Shown here: positions 37,947 through 47,493 of the stretch, piece by piece
Layout: every line of letters starts with the position of its first letter
Numbering within the stretch: the first letter of the stretch is position 1
NCBI GenBank assembly: GCA_016185305.1
Contig: JACPNV010000001.1
Coordinates: 97,906-161,905 of the forward strand
Reading direction: 5' to 3'
Origin: Actinomycetota bacterium
GTDB taxonomy: Bacteria; Actinomycetota; Acidimicrobiia; Acidimicrobiales; Acidimicrobilacustridaceae
Length of the DNA stretch: 64,000 bases
The notes under the pieces: model-generated
What the model was told of the DNA's origin: nothing
The model's input: the letters and a program-made list of their open reading frames with translations, nothing else
Databases searched by the model: none
Position numbers and translations under genes: made by a program

Positions 37947-39071
37947 GTGACCAGGCTGCAGATCCACTGGTTCCTGCCGACCGGCGGTGACGGTCGCGAT
38001 CTCATCCCGACGGCCGAAGGTGCCCATGCCCGGGCACCGGACATCGACTACCTCGCGCAGGTGGCGCGTGCCGCGGACCGCCTCGGTTTCGACGGGATGC
38101 TCACGCCCACGGGCACCTATTGCGAGGATGCGTGGCTGGTGACCGCGGCCCTGGTGCGCGAGACCGAGCGCGTCAAGTTCCTCGTCGCGTTCCGCCCCGG
38201 CTTGCTGTCGCCGACACTCGCCGCCCAGATGGCGGCGACCTACCAGCGGATGTCGCGCGGGCGCATCCTCCTCAACGTCGTGACGGGTGCCGAACCCGCG
38301 GAGTTGCAGCGGTTCGGCGACTGGCTCGACAAGGATCAGCGCTACGAACGAACCGGGGAGTTCCTGCAGATCGTCCGGGGCGCGTGGAGCGGCACGCCGT
38401 TCGACTTCGAGGGCAACCACTACCGCGTGGCCGCCGCTACGGTCCGCGCCGCGCCCGATCCGCAACCTCCGATCTACTTCGGGGGAGCGTCACCGACGGC
38501 CGAACAGATCGCGGCGCGGTTCGTCGACGTGTACCTGGCGTGGGGCGAGCCGCCGGCGATGGTCGCCGAGCGGGTCGAGCGCATGCGGAAGCTGTCGGCC
38601 GAGCACGGTCGAACGCTGTCCTTCGGCATCCGTTTCCACACGATCACTCGGCCCACCGCGGCGCAAGCATGGGCCGAGGCCGACCGCCTGCTGTCGACCA
38701 TCCCCTCCGAAGCGGCCGCCGAGGCCCAGGCCGAGTTCGCCCAGGCGCACTCGGTCGGGCAGCAACGCATGGCGGCGTTGCACGGGGGCGATCGGGCCAA
38801 GCTCGTCGTTCACCCCAACGTGTGGGCCGGCATCGGCCTGGTGCGAGGCGGCGCGGGCACCGCGCTCGTCGGCAGCCATGAAGAGGTCGCCGATCGCATC
38901 GTGGAGTACGCCGAGGTCGGCTTCGACGAGTTCATCCTCTCCGGGTACCCGCACCTGGAAGAGGCGTACTGGTTCGGCGAGGGCGTGCTGCCGATCCTGC
39001 GCGACCGGGGCCTGACCGGCGACCTTCCTTCCGGTGCTTCCAGCGAGGGTCCGGCGGCCACGTTCCGCTGA
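37947..39071 (+). CDS. LLM-class flavin-dependent alkanesulfonate monooxygenase-like (SsuD-like)
   Basis: VKFLVAFRPGLLSPTLAAQMAATYQRMSRGRILLNVVTG; DFEGNHYRV; YFGGASPTAEQIAARFVDVYLAWGEPP. Confidence 0.88.
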   Translation: MTRLQIHWFLPTGGDGRDLIPTAEGAHARAPDIDYLAQVARAADRLGFDGMLTPTGTYCEDAWLVTAALVRETERVKFLVAFRPGLLSPTLAAQMAATYQRMSRGRILLNVVTGAEPAELQRFGDWLDKDQRYERTGEFLQIVRGAWSGTPFDFEGNHYRVAAATVRAAPDPQPPIYFGGASPTAEQIAARFVDVYLAWGEPPAMVAERVERMRKLSAEHGRTLSFGIRFHTITRPTAAQAWAEADRLLSTIPSEAAAEAQAEFAQAHSVGQQRMAALHGGDRAKLVVHPNVWAGIGLVRGGAGTALVGSHEEVADRIVEYAEVGFDEFILSGYPHLEEAYWFGEGVLPILRDRGLTGDLPSGASSEGPAATFR

Positions 39072-39093
39072 CCCGCCGGCGGTCATGCGCGAG

Positions 39094-39129
39094 GCGCGGG
39101 GAGCCTCCACGTCGGGAGGTTCCCCGCGC
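39094..39129. terminator. Strong stem-loop between convergent genes, likely bidirectional terminator
   Basis: gcgcggggagcctccacgtcgggaggttccccgcgc; ~15-bp stem with one G-U pair. Confidence 0.75.
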
Positions 39130-39143
39130 TGTCGTGCGTCGCG

Positions 39144-40073
39144 CTAGGCCATGTAGGCGATCATGATCCCCATCACGTCGTTCTGCACGGTGGGGGAGTC
39201 ATAGACGCTGTGTATTCGGACCTTCTGGCCCGAGCTCACCGTCGTGACCGGATTGGCGATGCAGCTCGACATCGACGAGATCCACGGCATGCCCATCATG
39301 TCGATGTAGGGCGGGCTGGCGCCGTAGGTCGCCACCGAGTTGCAGATGCTCTTGCCGGTGGAGTCGTTGGTCGCCTCGATGCGCACGCCGTCGTTGTGGA
39401 CGTGCCCACCGATCGCCACGACCTTCCCCGGAACGTTCACGTTCCAGGTCCAGTGCGAGTCGGACTGGCCGGTCGGGATCGTGTACTCCGAATCACCGCA
39501 CTGGTCGACGTCGAGCCAGACCGGCTTCACCGATGTCTGTGTGCTCGTCGTGTACGTGTACTTCATGTCGATGTACACGTCCTTCTTGACGGTGTCCATG
39601 TTCATGAGGTCGACGATCATGTTCCAACTGTCGAAGTAGCTCGTGTAGTAGCCGAAGCCGGGCGGGAAGGTCACGAGCGTTCGCTCGTTGCCGGATGCGA
39701 AGAAGCGCTGACCGATCAGGCCGAGCAGGTTGCCCGAGCACGTCGGATCGGAGCGGAACGCGCTCGACATCACCATGTGGTGCAGCGCCGGCCCGGTGTC
39801 CACGTTCGCCGTCGTGCCGTTGGCGTAGGTGAGGTTGGCCTGGATGCCGGTGATGTAGCAGCCGCCGCAAGGCTTCGCCACGGCGATGTTGAGCTTGTTG
39901 TTGATCGCGCCCATCGCCGTGGCCGTGGCGGCCGGGATCGAGAACGGCCCGTACCGGACCGTCTTGGTCGAGGTGGCGGCGCTGGCCGGGCTGGCGCCCA
40001 CCCCCAATCCCACCCCGACGGTGGCGATGACCATCGCGGCCGCGACGGCTACGCGTACTCGTTTCCCCAACAT
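39144..40073 (-). CDS. Secreted protein of unknown function with metal-ligand-like HHM and HxH motifs
   Basis: Signal peptide (...GVGASPASAA); PALHHMVM, AIGGHVHNDG, GIMIAYM. Confidence 0.65.
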   Translation of the reverse strand: MLGKRVRVAVAAAMVIATVGVGLGVGASPASAATSTKTVRYGPFSIPAATATAMGAINNKLNIAVAKPCGGCYITGIQANLTYANGTTANVDTGPALHHMVMSSAFRSDPTCSGNLLGLIGQRFFASGNERTLVTFPPGFGYYTSYFDSWNMIVDLMNMDTVKKDVYIDMKYTYTTSTQTSVKPVWLDVDQCGDSEYTIPTGQSDSHWTWNVNVPGKVVAIGGHVHNDGVRIEATNDSTGKSICNSVATYGASPPYIDMMGMPWISSMSSCIANPVTTVSSGQKVRIHSVYDSPTVQNDVMGIMIAYMA

Positions 40074-40139
40074 GTGAACCCCCTTGTGGTTGTGTTCGGG
40101 GTGGCAGCGTTCGCTGCCACCCCCCTCGGGGCCTCGCGG

Positions 40140-40805
40140 CTAAGCAGCGCCGCCGGTGCGGTCGCCGGCCGGGTTGAGCCCGAAGGTCGTGTAGACGCGG
40201 AGGAAATGCTCGATCTCCTCGCGCGGTTGTCGCGCACCGGTCTCCCCCCAGTGCGCGGCGATGTGTTGGATGACCCCGACCAGAGCCTGCGACAGGAGGC
40301 CAGGATCGGCTGGCGCGATCTCGCCGGCAGCGATCGCCTCCTCCAGCAGTGGTCGCACGTCGTCGGCGTGGACGTCGAGGGCCCACAGCTCGAGTGGCCC
40401 GAGGTTGGTGTCGAGCGCGCCGCCTTTGCGGAAGTGCAAGAACCCGTCCATGTTGTCCTCGACGAAGTCGAGGTAGGCGGCCAGCCGCCGCGAGAGCCGC
40501 TCCAGCGCCGGGCCTTCGCCACCGTCGGCGTCAGACATGCGCTGCCGCAGCCGCTCGGTGAACTCCTTCACCAACTGGATGAACAGGTCGTCCTTGCCGT
40601 CGAAGTACAGGTAGACGGTGCCGACCGAGACGTTGGCTTCGCGGGCCAGCTCTTCGATCCTGAGCTGGCCGAGCCCCTGGCGCCGGAGGAGCTCCGCCGC
40701 GGCCTCCATGAGCCGCACGCGCATGGCGGGGTTGGGATTCTGCAAGCGCCGCCGTTGCGGGCGCTTTCGGGGCGCCGGCTTGATCTCACCGGAGACGGCC
40801 GTCAT
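40140..40805 (-). CDS. TetR-family regulator
   Basis: MRVRLMEAAAELLRRQGLGQLRIEELAREANVSVGTVYLYFDGKDDLFIQLV. Confidence 0.92.
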   Translation of the reverse strand: MTAVSGEIKPAPRKRPQRRRLQNPNPAMRVRLMEAAAELLRRQGLGQLRIEELAREANVSVGTVYLYFDGKDDLFIQLVKEFTERLRQRMSDADGGEGPALERLSRRLAAYLDFVEDNMDGFLHFRKGGALDTNLGPLELWALDVHADDVRPLLEEAIAAGEIAPADPGLLSQALVGVIQHIAAHWGETGARQPREEIEHFLRVYTTFGLNPAGDRTGGAA

Positions 40806-40979
40806 TCGCTCCTCCCCGTCCCGGCGCAACCGAGAGGCCAGCACGAAGCTGGGCCTCTCGCCGGGAGGTGAGGGGACCTCCCGTGCAACCGGGTCGATGA
40901 CTCGTTGTGAATAGAAACACATTCAGCGGAGAAGTCAAGCGTTTCGCGCGTCCCCGAAACCGAATCTGACCACATGCGG

Positions 40980-42425
40980 TCAACGGTGACGGGCGTGCTC
41001 GTGGAGGATCTGGGCCACGGCGAGGGTGACGCCCTTGGCGTAGGGGACGTGGAGGAACTCGTTGGGTCCGTGCGCGTTGGATTGGGGGCCGAGCACGCCC
41101 GTGACCACGAACTGCGCCCCCGGGAAGCGACGGCCGAGCATCGCCATGAACGGGATGGTGCCGCCCTCGCCCATGGCCCGCGCCGGCGTGCCGAAGGCGG
41201 CCATCGAGGCCCTGTCGATGGCGGTGGCCAGCCAGGGGGCCGTCGCCGGAGCCGCCCACCCCGCCTCCGACGCCTGCACGTCGACGCTGACCTCAGCACC
41301 GAACGGCGGATGGTCAACAAGGGCGTGGACGAGCGCATCGGTGGCTTCGTCTCGATCAACTGCCGGCGGCAGCCGGAACGACAGCAGCAACGCCGTCGAC
41401 GGGCGCAGGACGTTGCCGCCCTTCCCGATCTCGGGGATGCCGCCGGCCGCGACGACCTCCAAGGAAGGACGCCAGGTCCGGTTGAGGAGGAGCTCGACCG
41501 GATCGGCGCCGAGCGGCCTCGTCGTCCCCGCGAACGGCAGGTCGGCGGCCGCGCCGTCACCCAGCTCGGCGGCGGTCGCTCGTGCCTGCTCCACTCGTTC
41601 GTCGGGAACCTCCGCGTTCAGCACCGGGACGAGCACCTCGCCGGTACGTGGATCTTCGACACGGTCGAGCAACTGGCGCAGGACATCCATCGTGGACGGG
41701 ACGATGCCCCCGGCCGTGCCGGAGTGCACGCCCTCGGTCAGCACGCGCACGTCCACGCGCAGGTTCACCAGGCCGCGCAGCGATGTCGTGACCCAGAGCC
41801 GGTCGTAGGTCGCGGCACCGGAGTCGAGGCAGACGACGAGGTCGACCTCACCGATGCGGTCTGCGAGCGCGTCGACGTGCGCGGGCAGGTCGGGGCTGCC
41901 ACTCTCCTCGCTCGCCTCGATGAGCACCAGGCAGCGGCGGTGCTGGCCGCCCACGGCCTCGACCGCCTGCAACGCCGTCAACGCGGCGAAGCTCGCGTAG
42001 CCGTCGTCGGCGCCTCCCCTCCCGTACAGCCGGTCGCCGTCGATCACCGGCGTCCACGGGCCGAGGCCGTCGCGCCAGCCGGTCATCTCCGGTTGCTTGT
42101 CGAGATGCCCGTAGAGCAAGACGGCGGGCCCATCGGTGGCGTTGGTCGCGGGGACCTCGCCGAACAGCACGGGGGTGCGATCGCCAAGGTCGAGGCGCTC
42201 GAGCTCGAAGCCGTCGACCGGGCGGCTCGCACACCACTCGTGGACGAGCGTGACGGCGGCATCCATGTGCCCGCGCGCCTTCCAATCAGGATCGAACGCG
42301 GGCGACACGTTCGGGATTCGGATGTAGCGGCAGAGCGCGGGGATGATCTCGCGGTCCCACACCTCATCGATGAGGGCGCGGGCACGGTCGTCGTCGAAGC
42401 GCACGTCGGCGGAGTGTACGCGCAC
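40980..42425 (-). CDS. M20-family peptidase/dipeptidase
   Basis: VLLYGHLDKQPEM, GRGGADDGYASFA, EASEESGSPDL, MGEGGTIPFM. Confidence 0.92.
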   Translation of the reverse strand: MRVHSADVRFDDDRARALIDEVWDREIIPALCRYIRIPNVSPAFDPDWKARGHMDAAVTLVHEWCASRPVDGFELERLDLGDRTPVLFGEVPATNATDGPAVLLYGHLDKQPEMTGWRDGLGPWTPVIDGDRLYGRGGADDGYASFAALTALQAVEAVGGQHRRCLVLIEASEESGSPDLPAHVDALADRIGEVDLVVCLDSGAATYDRLWVTTSLRGLVNLRVDVRVLTEGVHSGTAGGIVPSTMDVLRQLLDRVEDPRTGEVLVPVLNAEVPDERVEQARATAAELGDGAAADLPFAGTTRPLGADPVELLLNRTWRPSLEVVAAGGIPEIGKGGNVLRPSTALLLSFRLPPAVDRDEATDALVHALVDHPPFGAEVSVDVQASEAGWAAPATAPWLATAIDRASMAAFGTPARAMGEGGTIPFMAMLGRRFPGAQFVVTGVLGPQSNAHGPNEFLHVPYAKGVTLAVAQILHEHARHR

Positions 42426-42446
42426 GGCAACAGAGCTCAGGAACGC

Positions 42447-43514
42447 TCAGCAGAGGTTGGGCACGGTGGGGGTCACCGACACGATGCCCTCGGCCACGCT
42501 GTTCACGAAGGCCGGGTCGTCCCACGCTTCGGTCGGGTGGCCGAGCGCCGTGAACCATGATCGGCCCTTGCCGATCGTTCGGCACCAGATGATCGGATGG
42601 TCGGCGCCCATCCGGCCGTCGCGATAGGTCGACTCGTCGACCGTGGCGAGCACGCGCACGCATCGGCGCGGGTTGGACCGGAAGTCGTACCACTCGTCGG
42701 ATCGCGTCCACCGGTCTGGGAGCGCGGCCGTCGACGGGTGCTGCTCGTCCTCGACGACCACCACACCCTCTTGGACCTCAGGGTGCCGGTCGAACCGCGC
42801 GCCGAGCAAGGTCTCGTAGAACGGCCACTCGTACTCGGTGTCGGCGGCGGAGTGGATGCCGGCCCAGCCGCCCCCGCCCCGCACGTACTGCTCGATGGCG
42901 AGCTGCTGCTCGTCGTTCACGACGTCGCCGGTCGTGTCGAGGAAGACGATGGCACTCAGCCCTTCGAGCGCATCGGCGGTGAAGACTTGGGGATCGTCGG
43001 TCGTGATCACGGTGAACCCTCGGTTCTGCAGCTCTTTGGAGAGCGCGTCGGCTGCCTTCGGGATCGAGTCGTGCTGGAAGCCGGCCGTCCTGGTGAACAG
43101 GATGACTTTGGCCTGATCGTCCGCGGGCGGTCCGGGCGGCGCGGTGGAACCATCGGGCACGCAGCCTTCCGGGACGGTGCCAGGTGATGAGGCTCGCGGG
43201 CCTGCCGTCGTGCCCGGCGGCGCGGGGTACTTGATGGAGAGCGAGCCGGCGTCGTCGGTCTGTGTGACCTGGACCGATCCCGAGAAGCCGCCCTCCGCGG
43301 TGAAGGTGCAGGTGAAGCTGGCACCCTGCTCTGCGCGCACGTCGGGGGGACACGCGAGTGCCAATTCCGAGAGGCCAGGTTGCTGTGAGCGCATCTTGGC
43401 CGCGATCTTCTCGTTGAGGTCCGAGGCAGACAGCGCACGGGTGGCACACGCGGTGCCGAGGACGGCCACGATCGCTGCGATGGCGAGGGCGCGACTCGGC
43501 ACTCGTCCGTTCAC
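42447..43514 (-). CDS. Lipoprotein with DUF4333-like N-terminus fused to a ThuA-like domain
   Basis: Lipobox LGTACAT; CPPDVRAEQGASFTCTFTAEGG; VILFTRTAGFQHDSIP...GGGWAGIHSAADTEYEWPFY. Confidence 0.85.
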   Translation of the reverse strand: MNGRVPSRALAIAAIVAVLGTACATRALSASDLNEKIAAKMRSQQPGLSELALACPPDVRAEQGASFTCTFTAEGGFSGSVQVTQTDDAGSLSIKYPAPPGTTAGPRASSPGTVPEGCVPDGSTAPPGPPADDQAKVILFTRTAGFQHDSIPKAADALSKELQNRGFTVITTDDPQVFTADALEGLSAIVFLDTTGDVVNDEQQLAIEQYVRGGGGWAGIHSAADTEYEWPFYETLLGARFDRHPEVQEGVVVVEDEQHPSTAALPDRWTRSDEWYDFRSNPRRCVRVLATVDESTYRDGRMGADHPIIWCRTIGKGRSWFTALGHPTEAWDDPAFVNSVAEGIVSVTPTVPNLC

Positions 43515-43906
43515 TCGCCGGTGGTGGTGGATGGGGACGAAGCCGGTTCGGTCTCTGGTCTGATGTCGAACGTTCCCTGATCGTCGGTCTGGGTGTTGAC
43601 GACGTTGAAGGTCGTGCCGTCGGCACCGGTGACGCTGCAGGTGAACGTGGCGCCTTGCTTGGCGGTGATGTCGGGCGGGCAGGTCACGGTGTAGGGGGCG
43701 GCTTCGGGGTTGAGCGATTGGAGCTTGGCGGCGATGGCGTCCTCCGCGCTCGGGGTGTTGATGGTGTTGCTGACCCGGCAGCCGCTGGCGAGGAGCGCGA
43801 GCGCGGCCGCCGACGAGAGGATGACGGTGAACCTTCGCTGGACCGAACCCGCCTGCATCGAGCGCATCTCCTGGTCGACCGCTGGTTTGCTGTCGCCGCC
43901 AACCAT
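43511..43906 (-). CDS. DUF4333-like lipoprotein
   Basis: LLASGCRVS lipobox; CPPDITAKQGATFTCSVTGADGTTFNV; overlaps the downstream gene by 4 nt. Confidence 0.75.
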   Translation of the reverse strand: MVGGDSKPAVDQEMRSMQAGSVQRRFTVILSSAAALALLASGCRVSNTINTPSAEDAIAAKLQSLNPEAAPYTVTCPPDITAKQGATFTCSVTGADGTTFNVVNTQTDDQGTFDIRPETEPASSPSTTTGE

Positions 43907-43919
43907 AGTTTCGCGGTGG

Positions 43920-45380
43920 CTAGGTGTCGGCCACCGGGGGCTCGTGCTCGCCGTGGTGGGGGTCGCCGAGCTTGGCGACGGCGGGTGCCTTGTCGCCGGA
44001 AGTGTGCGCGTCGGGTGACGGCACGACGGGATCGTGCGGCGAGCCCGGTTCGCTGGCTTCGAGCCCCGGCCGCGGTAGCGGTGGTGGCTCCGCGAACGGC
44101 GTGGCGCCAGATGGGTCGAGGCAATCGAGGAGGTTGCTGGCGTTCGCGTCTCGGCGGGTGAACGCGCCGAGGTTCCACTTGGTCGACAGCAGCCGCAGCA
44201 CCGAGGTGTGGTCGTGGATGATCGGTGACACGTAGTCATGCTTCGCGAACGGTGACACGACGACGCAGGGAACGCGGAAACCGAGACGGTCCCATCCACC
44301 CGGTTCGTGGGTGCCTTCGAGCAGAGCGGGCGCCACGTCGTCGGGAGGGACGGCTTCGGGTGGCGGCACGTGGTCATAGAACCCGCCGTGCTCGTCGTAG
44401 GTCCAGACCAGGAGCGCGCGCGGCCAGCACGGGCTCTGCAGCACGGCGTTGATGATCGACGCGGCGAACGCCTCGCCGTCCTGGATGTCTTGCGGGTTCT
44501 CTTCGCTCAGGTCGGTGCGGGGTGTCACGAGCGCGAACGGCGGGAGCGTGCCCGCCTTCGCGTCCGCGTAGAAGTCGTCATAGGTGCGACCCATGCTGTC
44601 GTTGGCGAACCACACGGGTGGGTAGAGCGCCGGCTCGGGCAGGTCACCGAAGTAGTTGCGCCATTCGACGCTGTAGTCGTTGAGCCTGTCGAACAGCGTC
44701 CCGTTCGGGGGCACCTCGGCCAGGTCGGGCATGTCGGTGACGATCATCCCCATCGACGTGCCGCTCCAGAGGAACCGCCGGTTGGGGAACGTCTGGGTCA
44801 GCGCCGAGCAGAAGTAGCGATCGCACAGCGGGAAGGTCTTGGCCAGGCCGTAGTAGAAGGGGATGTCGGCTTCGGTCCAGTACCCCATGGCCGTGTAGCG
44901 GCTGCGGCTGCGCACGAACCCGTCGTTGGCTCCGCCGTTGTGCTGGATGTGGCAGGCGTTCCAGTCGGGGCAGGGTTCGAGCTCGGGCTGGGTGGTCGCG
45001 GGGAAGTGGAACGCGCGCACCGGCTTGCCGTCGAAGTCGGGATTGGCGTTGGTGGGCGAGCCGTCGCCGTCGAGCGTGAAGCCATCGCCGCGGCCGAGCA
45101 TCCCGAAGTAGTTGTCGAACGAATGGTTCTCCATCACCAGCACGACGATGTGCTCGATCTGGGGCAGCAGGTCGGTGCCCTCGGCTTGGGACGGATCGGG
45201 GCGATCACCCGGTTCGAAGATCGGCCCGTCGGGGTGGATCCACGACGTCTCGGTGCTTCCGAGCACCGGTGCCCTGCCGAATCGCTCCATCGGCTGGAGG
45301 TTAGGGGATGCGCCGAGCGGCGTGTCCGTGGGGGGACTTGAACCCATGATCGGGCTGTTCCGACCAGTACCAGCGGGCAC
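43920..45380 (-). CDS. Phosphoesterase / phospholipase C-like protein (start may be near 45290)
   Basis: IEHIVVLVMENHSFDNYFGML; LLVWTYDEHGGFYDHVPPPEAVPPD; FGRAPVLGSTET. Confidence 0.88.
   Translation of the reverse strand: MPAGTGRNSPIMGSSPPTDTPLGASPNLQPMERFGRAPVLGSTETSWIHPDGPIFEPGDRPDPSQAEGTDLLPQIEHIVVLVMENHSFDNYFGMLGRGDGFTLDGDGSPTNANPDFDGKPVRAFHFPATTQPELEPCPDWNACHIQHNGGANDGFVRSRSRYTAMGYWTEADIPFYYGLAKTFPLCDRYFCSALTQTFPNRRFLWSGTSMGMIVTDMPDLAEVPPNGTLFDRLNDYSVEWRNYFGDLPEPALYPPVWFANDSMGRTYDDFYADAKAGTLPPFALVTPRTDLSEENPQDIQDGEAFAASIINAVLQSPCWPRALLVWTYDEHGGFYDHVPPPEAVPPDDVAPALLEGTHEPGGWDRLGFRVPCVVVSPFAKHDYVSPIIHDHTSVLRLLSTKWNLGAFTRRDANASNLLDCLDPSGATPFAEPPPLPRPGLEASEPGSPHDPVVPSPDAHTSGDKAPAVAKLGDPHHGEHEPPVADT
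45323..45350 (-). other. tRNA 3'-end fragment (T-loop plus acceptor 3' strand), candidate att remnant
   Basis: Minus strand ...ATGGGTTCAAGTCCCCCCACGGACA; no matching 5' acceptor strand (GTCCGTG) about 75 nt upstream. Confidence 0.55.
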
Positions 45381-45513
45381 CCGTCAGTGCAGGTCAGGGC
45401 CATTTTCGCTAGGTCGCCTTGACCGCCAGTACCCGCCCGTACCACCCAGTACCCGGGACTTTCGCGGACATTCTGATGACAAGCGACAGGGCCTGTCGGA
45501 GGGAGGGTGAACG

Positions 45514-46350
45514 CTATGCACCCAGCGCGTCGATGAAGCCGGTGCACACAGCGCGGATCCGGTCCTCGGGCACGGCGACTCGAAGCGACCGCACGGCCAA
45601 CTCCACTCCGGGGGCGCGTCGCACGCCGAACTGCGCTCGGAGCATCTCGATCCCTCGCTGCGCCGGACCGGCGACACGCTCGTCATCGAGCAGGCTCGAC
45701 ATGACCTCTGCCACGCGACCCGGCGGGGTTGTGAGGAAGATCCGGTAAACGTCGGACGCGTCCTTTTCCTTCAGCCGGTCTGGCCGAGCGTCCTCGGCGA
45801 GTCGGTCGTTGATCTTGTGCGCCTTGGCGATCAGCAGCGCCGTCGGTCCGGCGACCCGTGCGTCGACCGTTCGGTGATCGTCCTGGTCAAGGGCACCGAT
45901 CAGCAGGAAGTCGTTGTCGATGGTCGCGGCCTCCAGTCCGGCCGCCTTGCGGGCGGCGCGCTTGCCATGCACCCCGAGCCGAGCACCTCGCGTGCCACCT
46001 GGCGGCGCGACGCCCGCAGGGACGATGAGGTCGACGGCGACCTCGATTTGGTCGCCATCGATCTCGACGGTCTGCGTCCAGACACCCGGCTCCTCCGCGC
46101 CCGCCCGACCGGCGTGGCTGAAGCGCGCGCGCATGGCGTCCTCGAGGAGGGGCGAGTTCGCCAGGCGATCGCTGGCCAGGGCGAGGTCGCCATCGGTCGT
46201 GTATTCGGCGACACCCGATAGCTCCACCCGCGTACGTAGGTACACGGCTTGTGCGCCGACGACGATGACGGCGTCCCGGTGCTCGGCGAGGTCCTCCAAG
46301 GCGTCGAGCAGCACGCGCCGAGCCGCAAGGTGTAGCGGGTCGACGGTCAT
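45514..46350 (-). CDS. Nucleotidyltransferase-fold protein, AbiEii-like putative toxin
   Basis: VVGAQAVYLRTR...YTTDGDLAL (G[GA]xAxxxR...DxD); ATGA overlap with the upstream wHTH gene. Confidence 0.7.
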   Translation of the reverse strand: MTVDPLHLAARRVLLDALEDLAEHRDAVIVVGAQAVYLRTRVELSGVAEYTTDGDLALASDRLANSPLLEDAMRARFSHAGRAGAEEPGVWTQTVEIDGDQIEVAVDLIVPAGVAPPGGTRGARLGVHGKRAARKAAGLEAATIDNDFLLIGALDQDDHRTVDARVAGPTALLIAKAHKINDRLAEDARPDRLKEKDASDVYRIFLTTPPGRVAEVMSSLLDDERVAGPAQRGIEMLRAQFGVRRAPGVELAVRSLRVAVPEDRIRAVCTGFIDALGA

Positions 46351-47477
46351 CGTCGTGCTCGTTCTCGGTAGTCAGCGAGCGACTTCCATCGCCACGTCTC
46401 GGGGTTCTGTTGCATCCACTCGATGAGCGCTTCTCCCTCGGCGGGCATCCGCCCGCTGCCACCGAGGCAGTCGACGACGAGCTGGGGCAAGTTGACGAGC
46501 TCGACCCGGTCGACCGGCCGTGTGTCTTCGACGACTCGATCGTTCGGTGGCCAGAGCAGCACGACATCGGCGCCCTCATCCGTGGGCAGCAGCCCGAGCT
46601 TCGACTGGATCTCGTCGAAGTACGGAAGTCCTCCTTGGGGCTTGAGGTAGAGGACCAGCAGCGCGGGCGCCGCGACCGGAGCCGTCTGGACGGCGGCGAA
46701 AGATCCCGTCACAACCACACGCGGTGCCACCTTCGACGTGGCCAACGCCTCGAAGGCGCCGCGCGCGCCGTTCGGGGCGACGAAGCCTCTCATCGTGTTG
46801 ACGCCGAACAGATCGACGGACTGACCGCGTAGCCGGAGCATGGCCGGCCAGTCCGCTTCCTCGACCGGACCGCGGGGCTCACGGCGGATCAAGGCTTCAT
46901 CAGCCAGACGGTCGAGGATGCGGCTGACGTAGCCGCGGCTGATCCCGGTTTGCTTCTCGATGTCGATGACGCCGTACGGGGGCTCGATCTCGGCGAGGAA
47001 CCGGATTACTCGCCCGGCTTCGACGCCGCTGACCCCTGCGCTTCGCCTCGATGTCGATGAGCGGGGCCGGCGATCGGCGCCAGCGGTCTCCACGAACATC
47101 GGTGGGTTGCGCATGACGAGTCGGGTGTTGCCCGTGAGGTCGAGGTAGCTGATGTCCTCCTCCGCAAGCAGCTCACGTGTGCGCGACGAGAGGAACTCGC
47201 TGACTAGCAGGATGGGGCGGTCGCCTGATGCCTCACGGAGCCGGCGTGTCAATCCGCCCAGCAGCCGCTCGACATCGGCGGCCGCGAAGCTCGGCCTCGC
47301 CTCGACGATGACACTCCCGAAGGTCCCGCTGAACTGCGAGTTGAACGTGAACAGGGCGTCGCCCTCGCCCGACCCCGCCCCTTGGCCCTCGGCGCGCTCG
47401 ACCGACCATCCCGGTGGTAGCCGCTCGGCGAGCAACTCCAGTGCTGCCTCGATCAGTTGCCCCTGTGTCTGTGACAT
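46347..47477 (-). CDS. Winged-helix protein, AbiEi-like putative antitoxin/autoregulator
   Basis: EDISYLDLTGNTRL, IDIEKQTGISRGYVSRILDRLADEALI wHTH, C-terminal LLVLYLKPQGGLPYF...VNLPQLVVDCLGGSGRMPAEGEALIEWM. Confidence 0.7.
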   Translation of the reverse strand: MSQTQGQLIEAALELLAERLPPGWSVERAEGQGAGSGEGDALFTFNSQFSGTFGSVIVEARPSFAAADVERLLGGLTRRLREASGDRPILLVSEFLSSRTRELLAEEDISYLDLTGNTRLVMRNPPMFVETAGADRRPRSSTSRRSAGVSGVEAGRVIRFLAEIEPPYGVIDIEKQTGISRGYVSRILDRLADEALIRREPRGPVEEADWPAMLRLRGQSVDLFGVNTMRGFVAPNGARGAFEALATSKVAPRVVVTGSFAAVQTAPVAAPALLVLYLKPQGGLPYFDEIQSKLGLLPTDEGADVVLLWPPNDRVVEDTRPVDRVELVNLPQLVVDCLGGSGRMPAEGEALIEWMQQNPETWRWKSLADYRERARR

Positions 47478-47493
47478 GCCAGCCATTGTATGT

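Noticed and set aside
45323-45420. Complete tRNA gene on the minus strand
   Set aside because: Only the T-loop and acceptor 3' strand are recognisable; no GTCCGTG 5' acceptor strand or D/anticodon arms at the required distance.
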